Positions 1-15,026 of a stretch of DNA of 64,000 nt are shown piece after piece (position 1 is the first letter of the stretch; the number at the start of each line of letters is the position of its first letter). A program made the translations under genes and the position numbers. The notes under the pieces were generated by a model. It saw only the letters and a program-made list of their open reading frames with translations. It was not told the origin of the DNA and did no database searches. The stretch is from positions 308,494 through 372,493 of the forward strand of contig NW_015439533.1 of assembly GCF_001577835.2 (NCBI RefSeq), written 5' to 3'. Source of the DNA: Coturnix japonica (lineage: Eukaryota; Chordata; Aves; Galliformes; Phasianidae).

Positions 1-270
1 GGGGCGGCGGGACCGGGCTGTGCCCCTCCCGGCCCGGCTGTGCCCTGCGGCCCCGCGTCCCCCCGATCTCCCCCCGCCCCTCTCACCCTTTTCCGCCCGG
101 CGGCGTCTCGGTCTCAACGGCAACGCCGGTCCCGAGTATCGTCGCTTCGTGATGTCGTCATCACAGCGCCATGGTTACGGCGGGCAGCGGCTGAGCGGGA
201 CCGTTACCGGGACCAGGACCGTTACCGGGACCGTTCCCGTTCCCGGGCCGGGTCCGTCCCCTTGGCCGCC
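1..270 (+). promoter_or_regulatory. WDR54: GC-rich 5' region of WDR54
   Basis: CpG-rich stretch directly upstream of the WDR54 start codon. It holds a near-palindromic CRE-like element (TGATGTCGTCATCA, about 152-165) and repeats of an ACCGTTACCGGG-type unit between 200 and 240. There is no TATA box. It is probably the promoter and 5'UTR of a broadly expressed gene; this is inferred from position and composition. Confidence 0.5.
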
Positions 271-3200
271 ATGTACCGCCGGGACAAGAGCCTGGCGCTG
301 CGCAGCGGCTCGTCGGCGCTGTACAACAACCTGAGCGTGCTCCGCCCGCCGCACCGACCGGCCGCGTCCCTCGTTACGGTGCACGGACACTCGGTGTCGG
401 TGCTCAGCGCGGGCGGCGCCCAGCGGCAGCTGCAGCCCCGGCCGGGGGGGGCGGCGCTGGTCACGCAGGTGGGACCCCGCGGTGCGCCTCGGCCGGGACG
501 GGAACGGGGACGGGAACGGGAACCGGGGGCGGGGGCGGGGAAGGGGGCGGCTTCGGGGCCGGGCCGGGCGGTCACCGTGACCTCGGGTCGGTTCTGGTTT
601 CGCTCCTGGCAGCCCCGGCCGTTTCCTTGGCACGGCGCTGCTGGCGGCTCCGCGGTGCCGCGGGCGGGTGCCAGGACCGGGACACACATGGACGGGGCTG
701 AGCACGAGGTGCTGGGGCCAAGGGAGGGGAAGAACCGAGCACAACCTGTAGGGACACGGCGGGGAGCTGCTGGGAGCGGGGCGGGAGCACGCGGTGTTAC
801 AGCACACGGACACACTGAGCATCTCGGGCTGGAAAGGAGCCGTAAGGAGCACTGAGAGAACGAGCCTCCGGAACAGACTCGGAGGGTCCCTGAGGGATCC
901 GAGCCCAGCTCCTGCCATGGTCAACAGGAGCCCAAAGCCTCAGGGTGCAGCCGGGGCTGCTGGTCCCTGCTGAGCTCTGCTTCCTTTCAGGCCGCCTGGT
1001 GTGTCCTGCCGACCCGCATCCTGCTGGTGCTGACCTGCCAGAAAGGCATCCAGGTGAGGAGTCACACTGCACGGGGTGACAAACACTCACAGCGATGGGA
1101 AGGTGGCCTCGCTGGGCTCAGGGCTGGGTAATCAGAGCCATCCTGCTCCCTTTGGGGATCCCTTGGGGCAGTGGTGGAGCATGAGGCTGTAGGAGCTTCG
1201 CAACTGTCCGGGTCTCATTCATCTTTTTGTTCCTCTATCCAGATGTATGAGTCAGATGGATCCATCATGGTGTATTGGCACGCACTGGACACCACAGAGC
1301 ACCCTCCAGGTAAATCCCACAGCAGGAGCGCAGCGAGGAGCCCCCGGGCTCTACCCACTGTTCCCAGGGCTGTGAGACCAAGCATTCCTGTCCCTGCTGC
1401 CTGGAGACACCCACAGCATTGCTCCTGTGTCTGGGCTGGACTGAGCCAGGCCAGGAGCACTCAGCAGCTCAGCAGAAGGCTCTGGGGGGGGGGGTTCTGC
1501 ATCACCCCGGCTCCACTGGTATCCCCAGCATCCACTCGGGGTGGGTGGATGGGGACCCATTGTGGCAACTGCAGCGGGGATGGCACCCACACCAACATCC
1601 TGGTGCTGATGTGAGCTGCTGCAGCCTGCAACCAGCTCCTGGTTCCCTTCCAGCACAAGCCGTGTTTGCCCGAGGGATCGCTGCAGCAGGAGAACGTTTC
1701 ATCTGCGTGGGTGAGTGGAGCAGTGGGAGCAGGAGCGGGCAGGGCTGCACCGGGTGGCGTTTGTGTAGCCCTGGGTGAAGCAGGGTGACATTGTGGCAGC
1801 CAAAGGAGCTGTGCTCACCTCGTGGATCGTGCAGGGAACTGCTGTGTGTGAGCAAACCTCATGTGGGACCTGGGACAGAGTGTAGGGTGGCTGCAGACAC
1901 AGTGTGGGCTGAGGGCTGGGTGCTGGGGCAGCAGGGCAGCAGCATCCCTGCCGACAGCTCCTTCAATGTCCTTCTGCAGGGCTGTCCTCTGGGATGGTGC
2001 TGGTGTTCGACATCCCCCACAAAGGGACCAACATCACGGTGAGTGAGGTCCTGAAGGAGCACCACGACGCCATCACCGACATCGCTGCCGAGCTGGGCCA
2101 GGCACCGGTATGTGTGTGTGTGTCTGCAGCTGCTGGGCCAAAGTGTGCTATGGCAGGGGGGTACGGGGGGCTGCAGCTGACCCTTGGCTCTGTGACTGCC
2201 TGGGACCATCCTGACACATGGTACGGTGCCCTCCATGCCCAGCCTGGCCCCGGCCGCCTGCAGGCAGCGCTTTGTGGGGGGCTGAGTCTCGGTCCTGGTT
2301 GGCCAGATCCTGGGAAAGACAAAGTGCCGAGGCAGAGACCAGAGACCGTCTGACAGGGATGAGGAGCTGAGGCCCTTGTACACAAAGAGTGACTGAGAGA
2401 GTGTGACTAATTGCCAGAGAATCCCCTGTGATGCATCAGGGTGCGTGCCAGGACACAGAAGAGCTATTGAAAGCTAAAGACCCGACTTGTAACAAGAGCA
2501 AGCGAGCAAAACCGGCCGTGAATAAACACAGCAGAGTGCAGGTTCCCACCATTAGGGAGCTACTGGCACAGTCCCTCCCGAGTAGGGGGGTGAGGGGAGG
2601 GCGCTGCCCCATCCCTGCCCATCTACACGGGGATCCTGGGCACCGGGGAGCTGGGGGAGCTGAGGCTGCATGGAACAGCTCTGCCCAATTACAGAGCTCA
2701 GCCTGAAGTCGGGATGGGGCTTCCTTTGGTTCCTTCTGTGTCACATCTCTGCAGACGCACTAATTGGCTTCTTCATTAACGGCTGCGTCTTTCCCAGTGA
2801 GGACGCTTTGATACACTTTCTCTAATGAGGTGCATTTAACTTTCTCTGCGTTTGGGACTCCCTGGAACAATTAATTGCTTGGAGCTCGTTCCCAATTAGC
2901 CTGGATATCGAGCTTGGTTGTGAGAGCCGCTCTGCTGTCCTGCTCTGCCTGACTCCTCCAACACACCGCTGTGCTCCGCAGTGAGCAGAGGGACAGAGGG
3001 ACTTACTGTGAAGCCTGAGAGCACAGCGGTGCTGGGGTGAAGTGTGGGGGGCTCCAAAGCAGATGGAGGAGGCGCAGGAACGGTCCTCATAGATTTCCCG
3101 TGTGTAATTCACACTGCCAGACATCGATGTGTTCAAAGTGAAACTCACCATCACGGCTCAGCCTTCCTCTCCCACAGGATGGCAGCAGTTTCTGCGGGCA

Positions 3201-4410
3201 GTTGAACTTGAGGCTTGTGCTGCAGGTTGTGGCTTTGACGTGCAGCTGCACCGGCTGTGCTGGCGGCAGCAGCTTCTGCCTGGCATCGCTCAGCAGCTCA
3301 CTGCCCTGTGCTGCTGGCTGCCCCGCGGCACCGCTGACCCCAATCTGCTCCCACAGGACGGGGCCGGGGACCTGGTGACCGCTGATGATGGTGGGACGCT
3401 GTGTGTGTGGAGCTCCGGGGAGGAGTTTTCCCTGCTCAACAGGATCCCGGCCTTTGGGTAAGTCCTGGCTGGGAGGTGATACCCCACGTGCCCGGCCAGA
3501 GCACGCCAGGGCTTCGTGTGAGTCGGGCCAGGGGGGTTATACAGCCCCGCATGTAAGTGTGCAACCTGGAGGTGGGAGGTGACCCGCACCCCCGTTTCCC
3601 AGCTGGACCTGCTCCTCCGTGAGGCTTTGGAATGGGATCATTGCTGCTGGCTACGGCAGCGGGCAGATCCGGCTGTACGAGGCAGCGACGGGCAGCCTGC
3701 GAGCTGAGGTCAATGCACACGCACGATGGATCTACGCCCTGGACCTGGCTCCAGCCACGGGAAAGGTACAGCCTTGTGGGCACGGAGCAGGGTGGGGGCT
3801 GCTCTGTGCTCTGTACTCACCCCGCTGTGCCCACGGCCTCTCTGCCTTCCCCCTGCAGCTGCTGTCAGGTGCAGAGGACTCCTTCGTTCACGTCTGGAAG
3901 CTCAGCAGGAACCCAGACACCAATGATGTTGAGGTGAGTGTGAGACACCAGCAGGTGGTGGGGATCCTGGGGGTCCTGTTGGCACCACGGCTCGGTGCTG
4001 TGGGGTTACATCTCCTGCCACGAGGGGTCGGAGCGTTGAACTGCTGCATGGAAACCCGGCCGGGCCCAGCCTGAGCTGCTGCAGTGGTTCAGCTCCTCCT
4101 CCTGTTGGCACCATCCTGGTGGGGCACAGGAGAGGAGCAGTTCCTGGGCTGTGATATATGTGCCTATGTGCCAGTCATAGGCACGTGCTGCCAGCCCAGC
4201 TCTGCTCCCCTTCCTGCCCCTTGCTCAGGGGGCTCAGGCTGTGCTCACTTAACTGCTCCCCTCATTGCATCCCTGCAGATGGAGCACTGCCACGCCGAGT
4301 GCGTCACCGACACCCAGATCTGCGGAGCCCGTTTCTGTGACCCGGAGGGAAACTCCTTCGCAGTGACGGGCTACGACCTCAGCGAGATCTTCTGCTACAG
4401 CCAGGTGTAG
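271..4410 (+). CDS. WDR54: WD repeat domain 54 protein (WDR54), nine coding exons
   Basis: Exons 271-468, 991-1053, 1243-1309, 1654-1710, 1980-2107, 3357-3457, 3603-3765, 3859-3933 and 4279-4410 join in frame with GT/AG borders and give about 327 residues (human about 334). Start MYRRDKSLALRSG resembles human MFRRERSIPLRG. Family landmarks are QAVFARGIAA, VLVFDIPHKG, GIIAAGYGSG, SFVHVWKLSRNP and GNSFAVTGYDL. The protein is a WD40 beta-propeller; WDR54 has been linked to EGFR cross-linking and cell growth in mammals, which the sequence cannot show. Exons 3 and 4 end in phase 1 and exon 6 in phase 2, and all match their successors. The gene converges on the RhoBTB gene; a possible distal poly(A) signal lies at 6157. 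Identity is very secure. Confidence 0.95.
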
Positions 4411-4750
4411 CTGTGAGCCGTGCGGGCTGCCCTGGGGCTGCGGCAGGCAGAGCTGGGCCGCCTGCAGCCCTCCCACCTGCAGCACAGCGCCGTGCCCCGG
4501 CAGGGTGGGATTCTGCCCGCAGATGGAGCCGAGATCGGTCCCTCCCAAAGCAGCCCTGCCCTCGGTGTGGCACGTCTGCACATGGAGAGCACGGGCTGCG
4601 AGCTGTGCTGGCGCTGTGGGACCCAGCTCTGCAGCACTGCGGGTCCCTGGGCCCAAAGCTGCCCCCCCACCCCATCCTGAGCCCTCCCTGGGAGGAGGAT
4701 GCAGCTGAGGTTCTGTGGCTGAGCAGCAGCAGCCCCCCCCAGGGCTCCAG
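4411..4750. other. WDR54 3' flank or proximal 3'UTR
   Basis: GC-rich sequence after the WDR54 stop with no recognisable exon. It may be the proximal 3'UTR; no AATAAA is seen before the tandem repeat that follows. Confidence 0.4.
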
Positions 4751-4752
4751 TA

Positions 4753-5163
4753 GCGGCATTCCCGTCCATTCCCATAGCAGCATTCCCATCCATTCCCATA
4801 GCAGCATTCCCATCCATTCCCATAGCAGCATTCCCATCCATTCCCATAACAGCATTCCCATCCATTCCCATAGCAGCATTCCCATCCATTCCCATAAGCA
4901 GCATTACCCATCCATTCCCATAATGCACTTCGCCATCCATTTCCATCAGCAGCCATTCCATCCATTTCCATAGCAGCATCCCATTCCACTTCCATAGCAA
5001 TTCACATCCATCGTCCCATAGCGCATTTCCCATCCATTCCATAACGGCATTCGCATTCCATTCCCAATCAGCATTCCCAATACCATTCCCAAGCAGCATT
5101 CCCATCCATTCCCATAGTGGCATTCCCATCCATTCCCATAGCGGCATTCCCATCCATTCCCTG
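4753..5163. repeat. 24-bp minisatellite (CATTCCCATCCATTCCCATAGCAG)
   Basis: Tandem copies of a unit built from CATTCCCATCC and ATTCCCATAGCAG. The first six or so copies are nearly perfect. Copies between 4910 and 5095 are degenerate in length, and the array regularises again at 5095-5160. It lies downstream of the WDR54 stop, possibly inside a long 3'UTR. Confidence 0.85.
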
Positions 5164-5909
5164 CGGGGAGGAGCGGAGCTGACTCCTCTCTTCCCCACGG
5201 CACCTTCAGGCAGGACGGGATCCAGGCCCAACCTGTGCTACGTGCTGCTCCGGCCGGGTGGGTTGCAGCAGCCGTTCCCACCCCAGGCAGCCGCACCCAT
5301 GGGTGCCGCAGCACGGGCCGCCCCTGCTCGGGGCACACAGCAGGGCAAGGCCAGGACTCACACCCTGCCAGCTCTGCGGGCACGTAGCACCACTGCTGTG
5401 CTCAGCAGACAGAGGCTGCAGCTGTGCTCCTGTGCTGCAGAAAGCAGAGGCTGCGCTGTGCTCTGCTGGGACGGCTGCGTGCACCGGGGGCAGGCTGCGA
5501 GGTCACTGTGCACAGCCATGGCCCTGCTGTCCCCCCATGGTCCTGCTGTCCCCCCATGGCCCTGCTGTCCCCCCATGGGCCGGGAGCTGGGCCCACAAGG
5601 GGCTGTGCTGGAAGGGGGGGCACGCTCTGTGCTGGAGCTCCCCCCGTGCTGCCACCACTGCCCCTCTGTGTCCCCTCTGTGTCATGGAGCTCTGTGTCCC
5701 AGCTTTCCCTGCCGGCTGCAGCAGGGCCAAACTGCTGGCTCTATTCCCAGGGCCCAACAGAGCAGGGGGTGCGTGTGGGGCCGGGGGAGCTCAGCCCCGC
5801 TCAGCCCTTTGCTGGGCAGGGTGGGAGCTTCCTGCAGCTCCTGGGTCCGGCACAGCCCTGCGGGAGCTTTTCCTGCAGCTCCAGCACTGATGGGATCCGG
5901 CCCTGGGCC

Positions 5910-5912
<3 letters not shown>

Positions 5913-5968
<56 letters not shown>
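5913..5968. repeat. (CTG)n trinucleotide repeat, about 18 units
   Basis: Uninterrupted CTG run on the + strand, followed by CTC/CAG-variant triplets to about 6000. It lies between the WDR54 stop and the only nearby + strand AATAAA (6157), so it may be transcribed in a WDR54 3'UTR. No coding exon is supported here. Confidence 0.9.
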
Positions 5969-5971
<3 letters not shown>

Positions 5972-6156
5972 GCTCCTGCTGCTCCAGCTCCTGCTGCAGG
6001 GTAGAGCCTCACAGTGATGGGGGGGGGCCCTTCTGCCCCGCATCCCCCACGTGCCCCATTCTCACCATCAGCACTGAGCCCCAACCCCATTCATGTTACA
6101 TCCCCGTGCTGCCCTCCCAGTTGTGCTCCCCCAGCTGCCATCACCCTCCACACCCC

Positions 6157-6162
6157 AATAAA
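6157..6162 (+). terminator. Poly(A) signal AATAAA, + strand
   Basis: AATAAA at 6157-6162 faces the - strand AATAAA 93 bp further on. It would terminate a WDR54 transcript with a 3'UTR of about 1.75 kb, or an unrecognised transcript. Confidence 0.5.
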
Positions 6163-6254
6163 CACCCCCGACCCGAGCTCCATCCCTTTGCTGCTCTCTG
6201 TGCCGTGTCGCTGTGTCAGTGCGGGGAGGGGGAGGCGGCCCCGTTACAAAAGGT

Positions 6255-6260
6255 TTTATT
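6255..6260 (-). terminator. Poly(A) signal of the RhoBTB gene
   Basis: TTTATT on + is AATAAA on the - strand, about 680 bp past the RhoBTB stop codon. This gives a plausible 3'UTR from 6940 down to about 6235. Confidence 0.65.
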
Positions 6261-6384
6261 AAAGGTTAAAACGGGCGCGGTGAGGCACCCCGCTCACAGT
6301 GCTCGGGGAGGGGGGGGACAAACAGCCCTTGATGCGGGCGCGGGCGCCCGGGGGGTTGTGCTGGGATGGGACGAGCGGAGTAGA

Positions 6385-6450
6385 AAAGTGTTGTACAAAG
6401 GGTCGTTGTACAAAGGGTCGTTGTACAAAGGGTCGTTGTACAAAGGGTTG
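6385..6450. repeat. Four 15-bp repeats with TTGTACAA cores in the RhoBTB 3'UTR
   Basis: The unit GTTGTACAAAGGGTC occurs four times in direct tandem. Each copy contains the 8-bp palindrome TTGTACAA. The array lies inside the inferred 3'UTR of the - strand RhoBTB gene. Confidence 0.85.
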
Positions 6451-6940
6451 TGCAGCGGGGGACGCAAACACCGGGACCCCCGGCGGGGCCGGGATGCGTC
6501 CAAGGCACGGAGATGAGCGGGACGAGCCGGGCCGCCCGCCGCCTCTCCCCTCATGCCCTGCTCACAGCTTGGCCCCCAGCTCTGCTGGCACAGAACGGGG
6601 GCTGGGGGGATAATTCAGCACCAGAGAGCCCGGCCGGGAGCACCCAGCCTGGGCCAGCACCCTGCCGAGCGGCCGGCAGGACCCCAGCCCCACAATACTG
6701 CTCGGTCGGAGGTAGCACCGGTGAGGGGGGGAGTCCTGCCGGCTCAGCACCGCAACGCGGGGGCTGTAAACCAGAGCGGCGGCGGCGGCGGGAGCCCGGA
6801 ACCGGGGACGGGGCTGTAAACAGGCAGCGGCTCCGGGGGCGGAGAGCCACAACCAGCCGGCACGGCTCGGCCCCGCAGCAGCCCGGTCCCGCAGCAGCCC
6901 GGCCCCGCATCCCGGCCGTGCCCCCGGCCCTGGGGGCAGC

Positions 6941-11100
<4,160 letters not shown>

Positions 11101-11640
11101 GGGAACAGGGACAGATACAGGGACACGAGTGGGAGCGGGGACACGGAGCATCAGTGACACGAGGGGACAAATGGACACGGGGGGGACACGCGGGGCTGCG
11201 GGGGGACACGAGGATCCACGCGTGGCACGTGGCTGCGGAGCGGCAGCACCGACCACTCGTGTCCGCCCACAGCGGGGCTAAGAACGGCCACAGCACGGCA
11301 CGTGGGGGCGGACACGAGTGGGAACAGCGGGAACGGGGGGCACCGGGGACCAAAGGGGGGTCGGGGCATTGAGGACGGGGCGCTGCCGGGACGTGGGGCG
11401 TGTAGGGCCGTGAGATACGGCGTGGACGTGGGGCACGGATGGGGACACGGGGCATAAATGGGGACACGGGGCACGAATGGGGACACGGGGCGCTGATGGA
11501 CGCGGGGCACAGATGGGACACGGGACGGCGCGGGGACACGGATGGATACGGGACACTGATGGATGGATACGGGACCCCGGTGGGGCCGCGGGTGGGGCCA
11601 CGCACCGCGGACGGGCACGAGCCGCTGCTGTGAGCCCCGG
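11101..11640. repeat. Degenerate GGGGACACGGGGC-type repeats between the RhoBTB and drebrin-like genes
   Basis: Purine-rich stretch dominated by irregular copies of GGGGACACGG(G/A)GC and GATGGATACGGGAC, densest at 11430-11590. No exon is recognised. It separates the two divergent promoters. Confidence 0.6.
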
Positions 11641-11723
11641 ACCCCCCGCTCCCCCCCGCCCCCCCCGCAGCCGCGTCGCATTTTTTCGCTCTCTCGGGGC
11701 TTTGGGGTTTGAGGCCGCGGTGA

Positions 11724-11733
11724 CCAAATAAGG
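11724..11733. promoter_or_regulatory. Perfect CArG box (CCAAATAAGG), putative SRF site
   Basis: CCAAATAAGG matches the SRF consensus CC(A/T)6GG exactly and lies about 365 bp upstream of the drebrin-like start codon, in otherwise GC-rich sequence. SRF/MRTF control actin-cytoskeleton genes, which fits an actin-binding product. Binding itself is inferred. Confidence 0.5.
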
Positions 11734-12097
11734 GAAGCGGCGCCGGGCGGCCGCGGGTGGGGGCGGCCCCGCGTGGGTTCCCCGCGTCCCAACGTGGGGC
11801 CCGGAGCCGAAAAGCGGAACCGCGTGTGTCTCCGCGCCGCCCCGCGTTACCGAGCGGGACCGAACGCCGCGGACACGGCACCGCGTGGGGCCGCCCCGCC
11901 CCCCCACAACGCGCCACGCGGGACCCACGGTGCCCATCACCCCCCCCCGCCCCGCCCGGCTTTGGCTCGTTGCCCGGCGCGTCCCGCCCCGCCGGGTCCC
12001 GCCCGGTGCCGCCGGTCCCTCCCCAGCTCTAAACCCGGGGCGGGGCCGCGCAGGAGCTGCCGGGCGGTGCGGGGCGGTGCGGGGCCGTGGGAGCACC

Positions 12098-14995
12098 ATG
12101 GGGGCCCCGGGACTGGAGCGGCACCGCCTGGCGCTGCTGGCGGCACGCGAGGACGTGGGCAACCCACGGGCGGCCACCAACTGGTGAGGGGACGGCGCCG
12201 GGACGCGGGGGGTCCCGGGAGGGGCGGGCAGCGGAGCCGGGCGGGGGGTTCCGGGGCGCACCGGGGCCGAGCACGTGGATCGGGCTGCGTGGGCCGGGGG
12301 GCGGCGGGGCCGGGACGGGACGGAGCGGCGACCCCGTGGGCGTGGGGTGGGAACGGGGAACCGGGAACGTGGCGCGGGTCCGCGTTGTCCCGGTTCCCGC
12401 AGGGCGCTCTCAATGCCCCCACGCGTGGAACCGCCGCCGTACCCCGCCCCGCCCGCGCGTGGGAGCCCCGCGCCCCCCCGTCCCCCCGATCGCTCGTCGC
12501 TGCCGTCCGGGCCGCCCCCCCGTCCCCGCCCTCCGCTCCGTCCGGGGCCGCGCGGCCGCTGCCCTCTGCCCGGTGCCCGTCCGCCCTCTGCGCCGGGACG
12601 CGGAGCCGCCGGGGGGGGGGCGCCCGATGTCGGTACCCGGCGGGGCGGGCACGGCGCTTCCCGCCGCTCCATTGTCCCCGGGCGGATGACGGCGGCACTT
12701 CCACGAATTGAGGCGGGCGGGGGGCGGGGTGAGGGGCGGCGGCCGCGAGCCCCCGTGTGCCCCCAGCCCCGGCCCGACCCTCACCCGGCGCTGAGCATCC
12801 CCCGCCCCCCCCAGGGCCGTGTTTGCCTACGAGAAGCACCATGACCTCAGGCTGCTGGACTCGGGAGGTACGCAGGGGGGGGGGGGTTTGTGTCTGGAGG
12901 GGGGGGTCCGTGGGGGGTCTCTCCGCTCACGGCCCCCCCCGATCCCCCTCCCGCAGCCGGCGGCGTGGACGAGCTGGCGGCCAAGTTCTGTGCCAGCAGC
13001 ATCATGTACGGGCTGTGCCGAGTGCGGGACCCCGGCAGCGGAGCCCCCCGCGTCGTCCTCATCAGCTGGGTGAGCCGGGGGGGGGCTGCGCTGTGCCGTC
13101 CTACATCGGGCACGGCTGGGCTGGGCTGGGCTGGGCTGGGGGCGGCTGGGGGCGCTGGGGGGGACGGGGATGGTTTGGGTGGGCGCCGTGCCCGCAGCTC
13201 TGAGCCCCGCGCTGTGCCAGGTCGGGGAGGAGGTGCCCGAGTCTCAGCGCCAGGCGTGTGCCGGTCACCTGCCCGCCATCAGAGCCTTCTTCAAGGTGAG
13301 TCTGGAGCCCGGGGGGGTCCGTCCGGGGACCCGGGGACCCCACCCCCCCTTCCTGCCCCGCAGCCCCGACCTTTGCCTGCTGCTGCGTGCGGTGCATTCC
13401 TGGAGCTGCTGACTCAGGCGCTGCCGTTCCCGGCTCCCAGTTCCAGCTCCCAGTTCCAGCCTTGGCCGCCCTGTGGCTGTGGTTGGGCTCCCAGCCCCGG
13501 CCCCGGCCGCCCTGCCCTGCCCTGCCCTGCCCTGCCCTGCCCTGCCCTGCCCTGCGCCGTGGGGCTGGGGCTGCCCCCCACCCGTGCCCCCATCCCTGCA
13601 CGCCCCGGGGTGAGATCCCACGTCTGGATCCGGCCCCACATCTGGATCTGCTGAGCACTGCTGGGAACGGTGCCCAGATTCCCCAGGGGCGGTTTGGAAG
13701 CGGATCCCGGGGGGGGCTCAGGGCGCTGTGGGGCCGACGCTGTCCCCATCCCGCTGCCAGGAAGCCACGGCCGTGCTCAGCGCCCGTCGTGCCGACGAGG
13801 TGACGCAGGAGGGGCTGAGCCGCGCACTGGCACAGCTGGCACCAGCCGCAGCCCCGACCACCAGGAGGAGCCCCCCGGCAGACAGAGAGGAGCTGGTGGT
13901 GAGCGGGGCGGGGAAGCGGGACGGGGCGGGGGGTCCCCGTGGGTCCAGCAGCTCGGCCCGAGCCCCACCGCTCCCGTAGGGCACCAACTACCGTAAGACC
14001 AACCCGGCGCTGGAGATCCGCCGCACCAAGCGGGATTCCTTCTGGGCGCAGGCGGAGGTGAGGGGCTGTGGGTGCCGGGGGGGGATGGGGGGTGTCTCGG
14101 GGTCCCATCCCGCTGAGTCCCTGCGCTGCAGCGCGAGGAGGAGCAGCGGAAGGAGGAAGAGCGGCGCCGGGCGCTGGAGGAGCGCAGGAGATGGGAGAGG
14201 GAGCGCATGGAGGAGGAGCGCAGGGACGCGGCGGAGCGCGAGCGGCGCTGCAGGGAGAAGGAGCAGCTCATCGAGGAGCAGCGGTGAGACGGGACCTGCC
14301 CGCGGCCCCGAGAGCGGCACCCACGGGTGCTCACAGTCCCCGCGTGGCCCCGCCCCACGCACGGCACCCGCGGGCGCAGCCGGGGCCGGCACTGAGCTCC
14401 CGACCCCGCAGGAAGGAGCAGGCGCGGCTGGAGGCGGAGGAGCGAAGGAAGGAGCAGCAGCGATGGGTGCGTGGGGCTGCGGGACGGGGCGGGGCCACGC
14501 GGGGCTGTGCCCACACCGGGTCCCCATCCCCACGGCTCCGTCACCGTGTCCGTGTCACCTGTGTCTCCACCCCACATCCCTGTCCCCACATCCATCCCCG
14601 TCCCACATCTCTGTCCCACATCCCCATCCCCACATCCATCCCCATCCCCACATCCCCATCCCCGTCCCCCCGTCCATCCCCGCAGGAGCAGCAGCAGCGG
14701 GAGCACGAGGCAGCGATGCGGGATCGCTCCCGGCGCAGCGAATCCATTGAGAAGGCGGCGGTGAGTGGGGACGGGACGGGACGGGACGAGACACCGGGGG
14801 CTGTGGGGGGGGGTCTGTGTGTCCGCTCCCCCCTGACCCCCCCGTGGCTGCAGGAGGCGGCGGTGCTGGTGGCGCAGCGGAGCCAGAACCCACGCGAGTT
14901 CTTCCGGCAGCGGGAGCGCGCGGGATCCACCTCGGGCAGCACTTCGGGCCCCGCGCTGCCCGCCGGCCCCATGGGGTCACGGCCCGGTACGTGAT

Positions 14996-15026
<31 letters not shown>

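Noticed and set aside
175-924. Long open frames opposite WDR54 exon 1
   Set aside because: They follow from high GC content; no splice-consistent or homologous protein emerges, and WDR54 on the other strand accounts for the region.
4753-5163. CRISPR-like array
   Set aside because: Units are contiguous with no unique spacers, and the genome is a vertebrate; an ordinary minisatellite.
5791-6090. Poly-Ala or poly-Leu protein across the CTG repeat
   Set aside because: Open frames arise from the repeat itself; no homologous flanks, start context or splice support.
6388-6450. TTGTACAAAG repeats resembling recombination attB sites used in cloning vectors
   Set aside because: Only a 10-bp core matches, four copies in direct tandem, no vector sequence around; a natural tandem repeat.
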